A stretch of 64,000 nt of DNA, taken from assembly GCF_040802235.1 (NCBI RefSeq), contig NC_133167.1, positions 17,414,501 through 17,478,500 on the forward strand, given 5' to 3'. A model generated the notes under the pieces. That model was not told where the DNA came from. It was given only the letters and a program-made list of their open reading frames with translations, and did no database searches. This stretch comes from Manis javanica. Lineage: Eukaryota > Chordata > Mammalia > Pholidota > Manidae. Each line of letters starts with the position of its first letter. Positions within the stretch are counted from its first letter, which is position 1. Below, piece after piece: positions 41,615 through 63,118 of the stretch. Both the position numbers and the translations under genes were made by a program.

Positions 41615-41620
41615 TTTATT
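41615..41620 (-). terminator. SLC11A1: candidate SLC11A1 polyadenylation signal AATAAA
   Basis: The minus strand reads AATAAA about 385 bases after the stop codon. It lies in MIR-like sequence, so it may be fortuitous. Confidence 0.45.
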
Positions 41621-41734
41621 TAGCATTCACCAGACTCTATTTTCAGTGCAAATCTAGAGCCTATGTCCAGCCCCTAATTGGGTTGATCTGTCAGACCACT
41701 CCTATAGGTACTCAATAAACACTTTGGAATGATT

Positions 41735-41885
41735 TTTTTTTAAAGTCCCAAGTGCCAGGCAGTGTGTTAAAGTGCTTCACATCCATTGCAAGGTTGGTGG
41801 TGTTCCAGTTTTACAGATAAGGATACTGAGACCCTGAGGCTAATCACTCGTTCAGGCTATGTCCCTGTGGAACCCAGGTTGTTCT
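41735..41885 (-). repeat. MIR SINE in SLC11A1 3' UTR
   Basis: It has the reverse-complement MIR pattern: 'caggcagtgtgttaaagtgc', then 'ttttacagataaggatactg'. Confidence 0.65.
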
Positions 41886-42002
41886 GCTTCCAAAACTCCC
41901 TCTCCATCTTGCTGCCTCCATGCTTCCCACCCTCTCACCCTTTGTTTGCAGCCAGTCTACCCTACTCAGTCCGTCCCCCAGCCAGGCTGCTTCATCTAGA
42001 GA

Positions 42003-50372
<8,370 letters not shown>

Positions 50373-50530
50373 GAGGATGGCAAGTTCAGGCACTCTCGAC
50401 ACGTGGTGGTCTGCCGGGAAACTCCTTAACCCATGCTCCCTCTCTGGGTGTTGGCGTATGTGAGTGTATAAGCCCACACTCTCTTCCCCATCCTCAGCTG
50501 ATCTCAGCTGTTCTCAGACACACAGGGCAT
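50373..50530 (-). promoter_or_regulatory. SLC11A1: SLC11A1 5' UTR and proximal promoter region
   Basis: A palindromic E-box CACGTG is at 50400-50405, 28 bases upstream of the ATG. A short purine/pyrimidine alternating stretch at about 50456-50471 lies where the human gene has a long GT repeat. No strong TATA box is seen; the start site is not determined. Confidence 0.4.
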
Positions 50531-51822
50531 TGTGAAACACTTTCCAAAGGCAGAAGTGGCCAGTTCTGGCGGAAGGGACTGGTGGCCATAGTACAGACTT
50601 CCGTTCCCCTCTGGCCTGAGCCTCATAACACCTCTGGGCCCCTTCCAGACGCCCCATATCCTGTGCCTCCCAAGTTAGCTCTGACTTCAAGACACTCCCT
50701 GCCACTTGTGCATTCCTGTCCAGATCACATGACTGCTCCCCACTCCATACACAAACAGACCCTTCTCCTTTTCCATCTGGAGTCCCATGGCCATGGGCTG
50801 GATGGAGTTCTGATGGCCACCTAGGCCTAGTTTCCCATTGAGTGCCTCAAGGAGAAAACCTTCTGAACACTGCCTGGAAAGTGAAAGCAGCACTGAAGAT
50901 TAGGATAAGAAGATGCTTAGAAGAAAAGGACACTGGAATCTGGTCCTGATTTCTGCACTGATTCACTTAAAATTATCACCAGATCTTGTCTTCTCTCTGA
51001 GCTTGTTTCTTCTGTTAAATGAAGGACTCAGACTAGCTAAGAGATCAAACATATAGGTGCCCAAGAAGGTCATACAGTAAGATAAGCTATGAGATATTGG
51101 GAATGAGAAAAACAGTGCCAGCTCAGTGATAAATGACAAATGCTGCTAAGCCTCCATGCCAAGGGGTATTAGGGAGTGGTGGAGAGTGTAGAAAAACAAA
51201 AGACATATACTCTGTCTGAAGAAGGAAGTGCCTACAGAGTTCTAGGCTTTGTCATGGGGGACTGTGTGTCCACTCTCACCATATCATCTGATTTGTCAAG
51301 GATGCTGGAAAATTTGGAATTTTATACATGTGCTTCATATATGTGAATACTAGGCTCAAAGAATTGAAAATATTGTATAATCTAAACATTTCTATGATTC
51401 TACTTAAAGTTCATCTGTCTGTAACGTCTGGATAAATGGTGGACAAGACTCTTCCAGCTCCCAGTTTCTTCTGTGCTCTCCCACTTAGCTGCTTTTGCAG
51501 GCAGGTTCTCAGGCCCAGACCTGATCTGGGACATGATGTACCCCCACACTGAGTGAAAAACTTCAGCTGAAACTTGGGGAGCCAAGGTGGAGGGAGGAGC
51601 CAATTTCCTTGCTCCTTGTTTGTAGAGGAGGCTGGAGGGACTAGAAAGGTGTGGGTGAATGAAGGGTCAGAGAGGAGAGAGCAGCTTCATGGTTTGTCAC
51701 CGTGCAATCCTATTGCTCAAGGTACTATGGCCATCCTTGACCTTTAGGGTTTGCACACATTTCCCAATCACTACCTTGGGCTCATGTGGGATGGATGGGG
51801 TTGGGGCTGAGGCAGGATGTTG

Positions 51823-52290
51823 TGATGGTTACTTTTATGTGACAACTTGACTGGGCCATGGGATACCCACGATACTTGTTAAACATTCAGAGTGCGTCTG
51901 TGAGGATACTTTTGGAGGAGGTCCACGTTTGAATCTGTACACTGAGTGAAGCAGATTTCCCTAAAGTGGATGAGCCTCATTAAGTGAACTGAAAACCTGA
52001 ACAGAACAAAAGACTGAGCAAGGAAGAATTCTCTCTCTCTCCTGACTGTCTTTGAGCTGGGATTTAGTCTTCTCCTGTCTTCAGACTTGGACTGGAATCA
52101 TAGGCACCATTCACTCTCCTGGGTCTCCAGCTTGCAGCTTTTAGGACTTCTCAGTCTTCATACTCATGTGAGCCAACTATGAGCCAATTTCTTATTATTG
52201 ATATATCTATCCATTTACCCATCTGTCTGTCTATTGGTCATCTCTGTCTCTAATTTTCTATTGGTTTTTCTGGAGAACCCTAAGACAGAT
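51823..52290 (+). mobile_element. solo LTR, MLT1 (ERVL-MaLR) type
   Basis: The left end 'tgtgatggttacttttatgt' and 'caacttgactgggccatggg' match the MLT1 LTR family. The right end is 'ttctggagaaccctaagaca'. It is non-coding, with no internal retroviral genes. Confidence 0.7.
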
Positions 52291-52539
52291 TTCTTCCTCT
52301 TTGCATCTTTTTTGTCCTTATCTATAGTCAGGAACTCAGTAAGTATAATTGATCAACTGATCAATACACTGCATAACCTTTAACTTACAGAAGAGGCAGG
52401 ATAGTGTAATGGTTCAGCATAGAGGTTCTGGGCAGAGTATCAGACAGTGGGAAGCTATGTGAGCTAGAGCTCCAGAAATCTGCATAGCAGTTCCCTTGGA
52501 CCTGGACTATTTGCTGAATACTAAACCCTGCATGTATAG

Positions 52540-53800
52540 AGTAAAATTTCATAAAGCTCAATTCATTTAAAATGGATCACCGACTTAAGTGTAAATATAA
52601 AACTACAAAACTTTTAGAAAAAAGTAAGAGAAAATCTTCAGGATCTAGGACTAGACAAAGACTTGTTAGACTTGACATCAATAACATGATACATAAAGGG
52701 GAAAATTGATAAATTGGGCTTCATCAACACTAAAACCTTTTGTTCTGTAAAGGGCCCTGTTAAGACGATGAAAAGACAAGCTAAAAACTCAAAGAAAATA
52801 TTTGCAAACCATGTATCTGACCACAGACCAGCACTGTGCAGTTAGACCATTATCTAGAAATGGAAAAAATCTCTTAATACTCAACAGTAAAAAACCAAAC
52901 AATCCAATTAGAAATGGGCAAAAATCATGAACAGACATTGAGATACCTCTATATCCTTATCAGAATGTCTAAAAAAGAAATAGTCACAACACCAAATGTT
53001 GGTGGGGTTGTGGAGAAACTAGATCACTCATATGCTGCTGGTGGGAATATAAAATGATACAGCCATCTGGAAACTGACTGGGAATTTCTTTAAAAGCTGA
53101 AGATAAAACTACCATATAATCCAGCATCTGCACTCCTGGGCAATTTTTTTCCCAGAGAAATGATGATTTATGTTCACACAAAAATCTGTACATGAGTTTT
53201 AGTAGCAGCTCTATTTGTAATAGCCCAGACAGGAAACAACCCATATTGATCTTCAACAGGTGAATGGTTAACCAGACTATGGGCATATCCATACCAAAAA
53301 ATATACTCTTGGGCATTTATCCCAGGGAAATGAAAACATGTTTGCCCCAAAGCCTGCATATGAAAGTTTATAGTAGCTTAATTTGTAATAGCCAAAAACT
53401 AGATTAGCCCAGGTGTCTTTCAACAGAAGAAGACTAGTTAAGCTAACTGTAGTACAAACCATGGGTTACTACTCAGCAATGAAAGTAGCAAACTGTTGAT
53501 ACATATGATAACTTGGATGAATCTCCAGGAAATCATGCTGAGTGGAAAAAGCCAATCTCAAAAGGTTACAAACTATATTGTCTCATTTATATGACATTTT
53601 TGCAATAACCAAATTTTTGAAATGAAGGCCAGATTATTGCCCACACATAGAGATGGGTGAGGTGGGGAGTGGAGAGGCAGGTGGGTGTGACTATGAAAGG
53701 GTAGCTTAAAGGGTCTTTTGGTGTTGGGACTATTCAGAACCTTGATCTTGGTGGTTATGCACAAACCTACACATATGATAAAATTGTACAGAACTTAATA
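52540..53800 (+). mobile_element. old L1 LINE, 3' half
   Basis: It has a diverged ORF2 end and 3' UTR in sense orientation: 'gggcttcatcaacactaaaa', 'ggttgtggagaaactagatc' and two similar 'tttgtaatagcc' blocks. No intact frame. Confidence 0.75.
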
Positions 53801-54400
53801 TACACACCCAAATGAATACAAGTAAAAATGGGGAAATCAGAAAAAGATCAGTGGATTGTGTCAATGTCCATATCCTGGTCTACTGAAATCAGGAATTCAA
53901 ACAGATACATGTACACCCATAGCAACATTTTTCATAATAGTGAAAAGGTGGCAACAACTCAAATGTCGAAAAACAGAAAAATAAACAAAATGTGCTTACT
54001 TAACAATGGAATCGTAGTCAGCCTTAAAAAGGAATGAAATTCTGTACATGCTACAATATGGATGAACCTTGAAAACACTAAGATAAGTGAAATAAACCAG
54101 ATACTGGAGGAAAAATATTCTTTGATTCCACTTACATGAAGTCCATGGAATAGGCAAATTTATAGACAGAAAGTAGAATGATATTTGTCAGGGGTGGGGG
54201 AAGGAGGGAGAAGGGGAGTTGTTGCTAATGGATAGAGTTTTGTCTGGGTTGATAGAAACTGTTCCAGAAATGGTTGGTTCTGGAGATGGATACAACAATG
54301 TGCACAACAATGTGGATGTACTTAAGGCCACTGAATTGTACACCTAAAAATGGATAAAAGGGTAAATTTTTATGTATATTTTACTGCCATAAAGAGTGGG
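53800..54400 (+). mobile_element. L1 LINE 3'-end fragment, second copy
   Basis: It is related to the fragment at 21700-22230: 'ttcataatagtgaaaaggtg', 'atggatgaaccttgaaaaca', 'ggaataggcaaatttataga'. Confidence 0.75.
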
Positions 54401-54614
54401 AAAAAATCCTGGTTGTAATATTGTAGTATAGTTTTGCAAGATGTTACCAATGGGAGGCAGGGGGCAAAGTGTACTCAAGATCTCTGGAATTGTTTCTTAG
54501 CCACTATGTGTGAGCCTGCAGTTGTTTCCATTTTTAAAAAGGAGGAAAAGGATGGGTATTATTGAATGAATATTATACCTCAATAAAATTGATTAAAACA
54601 AAACAACCCACCAG

Positions 54615-54770
54615 AGCCTCTGGATCAAATGGCTTGGGTATGAATCTCACTTACTAGCTTTATGACTTAGGCACGTTTCTTAGGCCCTCATCTCATCACC
54701 TATGAAGTGGGGATAAGAAAAGTATTTATCTCAAAGAGTTTTTGTGAGTCCCAAGAAATGCACCCAGCAC
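54615..54770 (+). repeat. MIR SINE
   Basis: It has the MIR core: 'tttatgacttaggcacgttt', then 'tatgaagtggggataa'. Confidence 0.65.
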
Positions 54771-55784
54771 TGTGCAGTTAGTTGCTTTTGTAAACTGGGT
54801 TCCAAAATGTCATTGGTCACTGTCAGTTCTTCGGAAGTCCAAGTGCATTTTCTGTCACAAGCATTGAAGCTCATGGTAGTTTTAATTCTCAGGCTTGCTG
54901 ACCCAAGTCTTTGGACGCAGTGTAGCTCAAACGGAACATTTGTGATGACTGCATAACAGAGGTCAATCCTGATGCAGTACGTCATAAAACAAAATGGAGA
55001 GCCACCAAACTGAGCAAGAACATGCTGGTGTTGGGGGGACAGCAGACTTAGCCAAAGGTACGGAGGAGCACAAGAGAGATCCAGAAGGCTGTACCTGCAT
55101 CTTCCAAGGGCATTACCAGCCCTGGTTTTTAATTTTGTTGTTGAATGTCGAAAGTAAGGTCCTTGCAGGGCTCAACATGTGTGTAGCCCTGCTCTTAGTT
55201 TATCTACTCACATTTTGGCTCTTTGTGGGAGGAAAAATGCAGGAACAGGTAGGCACTCTGGCATTTGCCTACCCCATTTCCAGGGTCCCTCAGTGTCCGG
55301 CATGGCGGGCCATACTTTATTTGGGTTCCCAGGTGCTTCACCATCTTATTCGGAAGCCCTTGCAGTGGCTCAAACATTCAATGCTCCCTCCCTCTCTCTC
55401 ATCTCTAGGACTTGGCATATGATGCTTCCTCCTCAAACATCCTCCATGCCCTTTGTTCGGCAAACAGCCTTTTGTTCTTCAGGACTCAGTGCTGGTGTGA
55501 CCTCTTCCAAGAAGCCTTCCTTGATTTCTCCAGGGCCAGGCTGTTCTCTCCTTCAACACAATGCCCCTTCTGTCTACCCAGGCAACTCAGCAGTGAGGCT
55601 GCTGTCAGTGACAGTGCAGGAGGAAATGGGGCGTTTTTATGGTGCCTTGGAAAGGGGAAAGACAGTGTACTATCAAGCCTACTCTGGATGTATCTAAACC
55701 AGGAAGGTGTCCTTTGTTTCTGTTCTGGAAGCTCTCATCAGAAAGCCACATCTGATCTGTTTATTGGAGGGGGTTTGTGCATAG

Positions 55785-55985
55785 ACTTGAACCAGATTTT
55801 CTGGGTTCAAATCCTAGTTCTGCCACTAACCAGTTGATGGCCTTGGCCTTAACCTTTCCCTCATCTATAAACTGGGTATAAAAACAGAACCCATCTCATA
55901 GGAGTATTGTGAAAGTCACATGAATTACCCTGCATGGAGGGATTAGTAAGTGCTACATAGGGCTTACTCTTATTATTACTACTAT
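55785..55985 (+). repeat. MIR SINE, nearly complete
   Basis: It has 'tgggttcaaatcctagttct', 'gccactaaccagttgatggc', 'aaactgggtataaaaacaga' and a tail of ATT triplets. Confidence 0.75.
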
Positions 55986-56805
55986 TCATTTCCCTCTGAC
56001 TGGGCTCCCACACTAGGTCAAGTCTGCATTAAACAAGCTAATATTGCATGTATACATTTCCTTCTTAGCACTTTACATGGGCGATGCTTACACATTCATC
56101 CATAGGATCCTTGATCGAAATCTTTTCCCTTCTAGGCCAAATGCGTGCCATGTATGCAGGGCCTGGCCCTGATGCTCACACAGCATCCCCATATCCTAGT
56201 CCAGTGCCTGGCCCTGCAGAAGTACTCAACATTTTTTTCTTTGTTCAGAGACATATATATCTTTGTACTATGGAGAAAGAGGAGGGAATCATAGAAGTTC
56301 TAGGGATAAATGATATGATCTAAAACCAAGCCAGTTTCAAAATGGATGTCACAGAGCAGACTTCTTCCCAAGTCACCTGATGCAAGAGAGCTCAGCAGAG
56401 GAAGGAGCTCTGTAGGTCAGAGGTTACTGCCTTCCCCTCCTCTCTGCTGTTGCAGAGCATCAGGGGCTGGAGGAGGCTCTCAGGATCTCGGAGGAAATGT
56501 TCCGGGAGCACGGGGTTGGGCCAGCTTTGGTTTCAGTTCTCCACAGATGAGGTGACCTCACTCTGTGACCTCGTCCTGCCTACAACAATGACTGAGCACC
56601 TCCAGTGCTCCCACCCTATTGTGCTCTGGCTTCCCTAGCCTTCTGACTCGACATGTCATCTCAAAATCTTTGCACCTGCTGTTGCCTCTGCCTAGAATGC
56701 CTTTCCTGCAGCTCCTCACAGGTCTAACTCCTTGTCATTCAGGTCTCAGCTCAACTGAGACCTCAGAGAGGCCCTCCCTGAAGTCTGCACCCTCAGCCCT
56801 CCAAC

Positions 56806-56820
56806 CCTGAGTCACTTTCT
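56806..56820. repeat. L1 target-site duplication, left copy
   Basis: The 15-base word cctgagtcactttct is repeated exactly at 63119-63133. Confidence 0.9.
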
Positions 56821-57168
56821 TTTCTGTTATTAACATTTTTTATTAAGGTATCATTGATATACACTCTTAGGAAGGTTTCATATGAGCAACATTGTGGTTA
56901 TGACATTCACCCATATTATGAAGTCCCCCCCACATCCCATTGCAGTCACTGTATATCAGCATAGTAAGATGCCACAGAGTCACTACTTCTCTGTCCTACA
57001 ATCTTCCCCGTGACACCTGACACCATGTGTGCCAATCATAATGCCCCTCAATCCTACCTGCCCTCCTGTCCCACCTGCCCTTTCCACCCCTCCCCTTTGG
57101 TAACCACTAGTCCCTTCTTGGAGTCTGTGAGTCTGCTGCAATTTTGTTCCTGCAGTTTTGCTTTGTTG

Positions 57169-60100
57169 TTATACTCCACAAATTTGGTACTTGTCCTTCT
57201 CCACCTGGCTTATTTCCCTGAGCATAATACCCTTCAGCACCATCCATGTTGTTACAAATGGTAGGATTTGTTTTCTTCTTATGGCTGAACAATATTCCAT
57301 CGTGTATATGTACCACATCTTTTTTATCCATTCATCTACTGATGGACACTTAGGTTGCTTCCATTTCTTAGCTATTGTAAATAGTGCTGCGATAAACATA
57401 CGGGTGCATATGTCTTTTCAAATCTGGGATATAGTTTTCTTTGGGTAAATTCCTAGGAGTGGAATTCCTGGGTCAAATGGTACTTCTACTTTTAGTTTTT
57501 GGAGGAACCTCCATATTGCTTTGCACAATGGTTGAACTAATTTACATTCCCATTAGCAGTGTAGGAGGGTTCCCCTTTCTCTGCATCCTCCCCAGCATTT
57601 GTTGTTCCTTGTCTTTTGGATGGTGGCCATCCCAACTGGTGTGAGGTGATATATCATTGTGGTTTTAATTTGCATTTCTCTGATGATCAGCGATGTGGAG
57701 CATCTTATCATGTGCCTGTTGGCCATCTGAATTTCTTCTTCGGACAAGTGTCTGTTCAGATCCTCTGCCCATTTTTTAATTAGGTTATTTGCTTTTTGGT
57801 TGTTGAGGCACACGAGCTCTTTATATATTTTGGATGTCAACCCCTTATCTGATATGTTATTTATGAATATATTCTCCCATACTGTAGAATGCCTTTTTGT
57901 TCTGTTGATGGTGTCCTTTGCTGTACAGAAGCTTTTTACTTTTAGTAGTTCCATTTGTTTCCCTTGCCTGAGATGTGTTCAGAAAAAGGTTGCTCATGTT
58001 TATATTCAAGAGATTTTTGCCTATGTTTTCTTCTAAGAGTTTTATGGTTCCATGACTTACATTCAGATCTTTCATCCATTTCGAGTTTACTTTTGTGTAT
58101 GGAGTTAGACAATAATCCAGTTTCATTCTTTTACATGTAGCTGTCCAGTTTTGCCAACACCAGTTGTTGAAGAGGCTGTCATTTCCCCATTGTATGTCCA
58201 TGGCTCCTTTATCTTATATTGATTGACCATATATGCTTGGGTTTATATTTGGGCTCTCTATTCTGTTCCATTGATCTATGGGTCTGTTCTTGTGCAGGTA
58301 CCAAATTGTCTTGATTACTGTGCCTTTGTAGTAGAGCTTGAAGTTGGGGAGTATAATACCCCCAGCTTTATTCTTCCTTCTCAGGATTGCTTTGGCTATT
58401 CAGGGTCTTTTGTGATTCCATATGAATTTTAGAATGATTTTCTCTAATTTGTTGAAGAATGCTGTTGGTATTTTGATAGGGATTGCATTGAATCTGTAGA
58501 TTGCTTTAGGCAGGTTGGCCATTTTGACAATGTTAATTCTTCCTATCCATGAGCATGGGATGTATTTCCATTTATTGGTGTCTTCTTTAATTTCTATCTT
58601 GAGAGTCTTGTAGTTTTCAGGGTATAGGTCTTTCACCTCCTTTGTTAGGTTTATTACTAGGTATTTTATTCTTTTTTTAATGTGATTGTGGATGAAATTG
58701 TTTCCCTGATTTCTCTTTCTGCTAGTTCATTGTTAGTATATAGGAAGGCAACAGATTTCTGTGTATTAATTTTGTATCCTTCAATTTTGCTGAATTCAGA
58801 TATTTGATCTAGTAGTTTTGGGTAGATTCTTTAGAATTTTTTATGTACAATATCATGTCATCTGCAAACAGTGGCAGTTTAACCTCTTCCTTACCAATCT
58901 AGATGCCTTTTATTTCTTTGTGTTGCCTGATTGCCATGGCTAGGACCTCCAGTACTATTTTGAATAAAAGTGGGGAGAGTGGGCATCCTTGTCTTGCTCC
59001 TGATCTTAAAGGAAAAGCTTTCAGCTTTTCACTGTTAAGTATGATGTTGGCTGTGGGTTTGTCATATATGGCCTTTATTATGTTGAGGTACTTGCCCTCT
59101 ATACACCTTTTGTTGAGAGTTTTTATCATGAATGGATGTTGAATTTTGTTGAATGCTTTTTCAGCATCTATGGAGATGATCATGTGATTTTTGTCCTTCT
59201 TTTTGTTGATGTGGTGTATGATGTTGATGGATTTTCAAATATTGTACCATCCTTGCATCCCTGGAACAAATCCTACTTGATCATGACAGATGATCTTTAT
59301 GATGTATTTTTGAATTCCGTTTGCTATATTTTTTTGAGGATTTTTGCATCTACGTTCATCAGGGATATTGGTGTATAATTTTCTTTTTTTTTTGTGGTAC
59401 CTTTGTCTGGTTTTGGTATTAGAGTGATGCTGGCCTCATAGAATGAATTTGGAAGAATTCCTTCCTCTTTCACTTTTTTGGAAAACTTTAAGGAGAATGG
59501 GTATTAGGTCTTCACTAAATGTTTGATGGAATTCAGTGGTGAAGCCATCTGGTTCAGGGGTTTCATTCTTAGGTAGTTTTTTGATTACCAGTTCAACTTT
59601 GTTGCTGGTAGTTGGTTTGTTCAGATTTTCTGTTTCTTCCTGGGTCAGCCTTGGAAGGTTGTATTTTTCTAGAAAGTTGTCCATTTTTTCTAGGTTACCC
59701 AGTTTGTTAGCATATAATTTTTCATAGTGTTTTCTAATAATTCTTTGTGTGGTATCTATAGTGATTTTTCCTTTCTCATTTTTGATTCTGTTTATGTCTG
59801 TACACTCTTTTTTTCTTGATAAGTCTGGCTAGGGGCTTATTGTTTATTTTCTCAAAGAACCAGCTCCTGGTTTCATTGATTCTTTCTATTGTTTTGTTCT
59901 TCTTGATTCTATTTATTTCTGCTCTGATCTTTATTATGTCCCTCCTTCTACTGACTTTGGGCCTCATTTGTTCTTCTTTTTCTAGTTCCATTAATTGTGA
60001 GTTTAGACTGTTCACTTGGGATTGTTTTTCTTTCCTGAGGTAAGCCTGTATTGCAATTACTTCCCTCTTAGCACAGCCTTCGCTGCATCCCACAGATTTT

Positions 60101-60940
60101 GCAGTGTTGAGTTATTGCTTTCATTTGTCTCCATGTATTGCTTGATACCTGTTTTTATTTGTTCATTGATCCATTAATTATTTAGAAGCATGTTGTTAAG
60201 CCTCCATGTGTTTGTGGGCTTTTTTGTTTTCTTTGCATAATTTATTTCTAGTTTCATACCTTTGTGGTCTGAGAAACTGGTTGGTACAATTTCAATCCTT
60301 CTGAATTTACTGAGGCCCTTTTGTGGCCTAGTATATGATCTATTCTTGAAACTGTTCCATGTGCACTTGAGAAGAATGTGTATTCTGCTGCTTTTGGGTG
60401 GAGGGTTCTGTAGATGTCTGTTAGGTCCATCTGTTCTAATGTGTTGTTCAGTATATCTGTCTCCTTACTTATTTTCTGTCTGCTTGATGTGTCCTTTTGA
60501 GTGAGTGTTGTGTTGAAGTCACCTAAAATGAATACATTGCATTCTATTTCCCCCTTTAGTTCTGTTAGTATTTGTTCCACATAATTAGGTGCTCCTTTGT
60601 TGGGTGCATAGATTTATAATGTTTATATCCTCTTGCTGCATTGACCCCTTTATCATTATGTAATGTCCTTCTTTGTCTCTTGTGAGTTTCTTTGTTTTGA
60701 AGTCTATTTTGTCTGATACAAGTACTGCAATTCCTGCTTTTTTCTCCCTATTGTTTGCATGAAATATTTTTTTCCATCCCTTCACTTTTAGTCTGTGTGT
60801 CTTTGGGTTTGAGGTGAGTCTCTTGTAGGCAGCATATAGATGAGTCTTGTTTTTTTATCCATTTGGTGACTCTATGTCTTTGATTGGTGTGTTCAGTCCA
60901 TTGTCATTTAGGGTGATTATCAGTAAGTATGTATTTATTG
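57169..60940 (-). pseudogene. L1 ORF2 remnant (endonuclease/reverse transcriptase)
   Basis: Successive minus-strand frames resemble L1 ORF2: the endonuclease region around 60254-60785, the reverse transcriptase block at 58899-59183 (with [12 protein letters not shown]) and the C-terminal part at 57169-58201 (with [14 protein letters not shown]). The pieces are in different frames separated by stops. Confidence 0.9.
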
Positions 60941-60999
60941 CCATTGCAGACTTTAGATTAGTGGTTACAAAAGGTTCAAGGGTAGCTTCTTTACTAACT

Positions 61000-62080
61000 A
61001 ACAGTCTAACTTAACTCACTTAGTGCACTATTTCAAGCACAATCTAAGGGTTCTTTTTTCCTCCCTTCTTTTTCTTCCTCCTCCATTCTTTATATATTAG
61101 GTGTCATATTCTGTACTCTTTGTGTATCCCTTGGCTGACTTTGGGGGTAATTGATTTAATTTTGCTTTTGCTTAGTAATTAATTGGTCTACTTCCTTTAC
61201 TGTGGTTTTATTTTATCTGGTGATGGCTATTTAGCCCTAGGAGCACTTCCATGTAGATCAGTCGCTTCAAAATACACTGTAGAGATGATTTGTGGGAGGT
61301 AAATTCCCTCAAGTTTTGCTTATCTGAAATTGTTTAATCCCTACTTCAAACTTAAATGATAATCTTTCCGGATAGAGTATTCTTGGTTCAAGGCACTTCT
61401 GTTTCATTGCATTAAATATATCATGCCACTCCCTCTGACCTGTAAGGTTTCTGCTGAGAAGTCTGGTGATAGCCTGATGGGTTTTCCTTTGTATGTGATC
61501 TTTTTTCTCTTTCCGGCTGCTTTTAATATTCTTCCTTATCCTTGATCTTTGCCATTTTAATTTTTATATGTCTTGGTGTTGTCTTTCTTGGGTCTCTTGT
61601 GTTGGGAGATCTGTGTACATCTATGGCTTGAGCGACTCTTTCCTTCCCCAGATTGGGGAATTTTTAAGAAATTATTTCCTCAAAGACACTTTCTTTCCCC
61701 TTTTCTCTCTTTTCTTCTTCTGGTATCCCTACAATGCGAATATTGTTCCATTTGGATTGGTCACACAGTTCTCTTAATATTCTTTCATTCTTAGAGATCC
61801 TTTTTTCTCTCTTTGTCTCAATTTCTTTGTATTCCTGTTCTCTAATTGTATTTCATTTACCATCTCCTCTACCTCATCTAATCTGCTTTTAAATACCTCC
61901 ATTGTATGTTTCATTTTTGGATACTGTATTTTTCAAAGTTTCTATCTTTTTGAATTCCTCCCTGAGGTCTTGACTGTTTTTCTGTAGCTCTGTGAGCATG
62001 TTCATGATTTCTATTTTGAAATCTTTATCAGGAAAATTGGTAATTTCAGTTTCACTTGACCCTCTTTCTGGTGTTTGTGG
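61000..62080 (-). pseudogene. L1 ORF1 remnant
   Basis: Short minus-strand frames are rich in Glu/Lys/Leu, for example around 61840-62040, and resemble the ORF1 coiled-coil. No intact ORF1 remains. Confidence 0.6.
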
Positions 62081-63118
62081 TTTTGGTTTGTACCAGGTTC
62101 TTTTGACATTTCATATTTGTTGTGAATAATATGGAATAATAACTTTGTGTAGGTGGCACCCTCTAGTGCTCAGAAGCTCTGCTCTCTGGAGCTGCTCAGT
62201 ACCTGGAGCGATGGTGGGGGTTGCAAGCAAGTGGCGCTGATGCTTGCTGGGAGGAAAGAGCTCTTTCCTGCTTCCCAGCTGCAGTGTCAGCCTCCACTGC
62301 CAGGGCAAGTGGGTTGAGCATGCAGGGAGGAGCCTCTATGCTATGCTCTTGTAGCTGGTGTAGGTGGGGCCACCCTCTGGCTGGCCTGATGCAATCAATG
62401 GCAGGGCAGCAGTTTTTTGAGCTGGTGCCAGCCAGGAGGGAGGAAGGAGTGGCAGGCTGGATATGGTGGTGGGGGGCCTCAGGACTGCATTGCCAGCCAG
62501 GGGGTTGGAGCTTCTGAAGCTCCTGAATGTTCCTAACCTGCTGGGATGAGTGCACTGGGACAATCTTGTCCACTTGTTCTTTCTCCTGAGAGGCAAGCTC
62601 TGTGTAACCCTTGCCCCTTTAGCAGCCCTCTCACTGTTGGGAAGTCTTTCAAAGTGCCTGCCTTTCTTTTGTCCCAGAGTGGCCGGTTGTGGGTACCTGT
62701 TCTCCACAAGTGGCTGGAATCTCAGTATCTCTAAGTCTTCTGCCTGTTTTAGCTTTCCAATCCCACTAATCTCCAGAGCACCATGTAATATAGGTTTGTG
62801 CTCCCAGAGGAGATCTCCAGGGCTGGGTGTTCAGCAGTCCTAGGCCTCCACCCACCCCCACCCCTGCTCCATTTCTCTTCCTCCCAGTGAGCTGTGGTGA
62901 GGGGAGTTCTAGGGTCCTGCCAGATTTCAGCTTTGCTACTTTACCCTTTTCCATGATGTATCCTCTTTTCCCCAGATGTAGAAAGTCTGTTGCAGTCTTC
63001 TTTCTTGTCACTCTTTCAGGATTAGTTGTATTTGCTATATTTTCATATTATATGTGGATTTTGCAAGTGGTTTCTGTTTCACTTCTCAGCTGCCATCTTT
63101 AAGGCCATTGCTTACAGT

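Larger units (their letters stand above)
50540..56800. other. gene-free region upstream of SLC11A1
   Basis: No exon is supported. It contains an LTR fragment (51823-52290), L1 remnants (52540-54400), MIR (54615-54770, 55785-55985) and L2 (55250-55560, 56560-56820). Confidence 0.75.
56821..63118 (-). mobile_element. near-full-length L1 retrotransposon, coding regions broken
   Basis: The element is on the minus strand, its 3' end at the left. From its 5' side it holds about 1 kb of 5' UTR-like sequence (62100-63118), ORF1 remnants with the coiled-coil region (about 61000-62100) and ORF2 pieces: endonuclease (60254-60785), reverse transcriptase (58899-60093), later segments (57169-58636). Stops and frame breaks interrupt ORF2, so it is inactive. 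Its length of about 6.3 kb and the perfect target-site duplication show one insertion. It lies within an older L2 fragment. Confidence 0.93.

Noticed and set aside
41701-41725. Plus-strand 'ctcaataaac' as a polyadenylation site
   Set aside because: It is part of old repeat sequence on the strand opposite to SLC11A1; no plus-strand gene ends here.
50540-56800. A further gene upstream of SLC11A1 (human CATIP is next)
   Set aside because: No exon with splice borders or recognisable protein similarity was found. It probably lies beyond the window.
57169-60785. Reverse-transcriptase-like frames as a functional gene
   Set aside because: The pieces belong to an interrupted L1 ORF2 within a bounded retrotransposon insertion.
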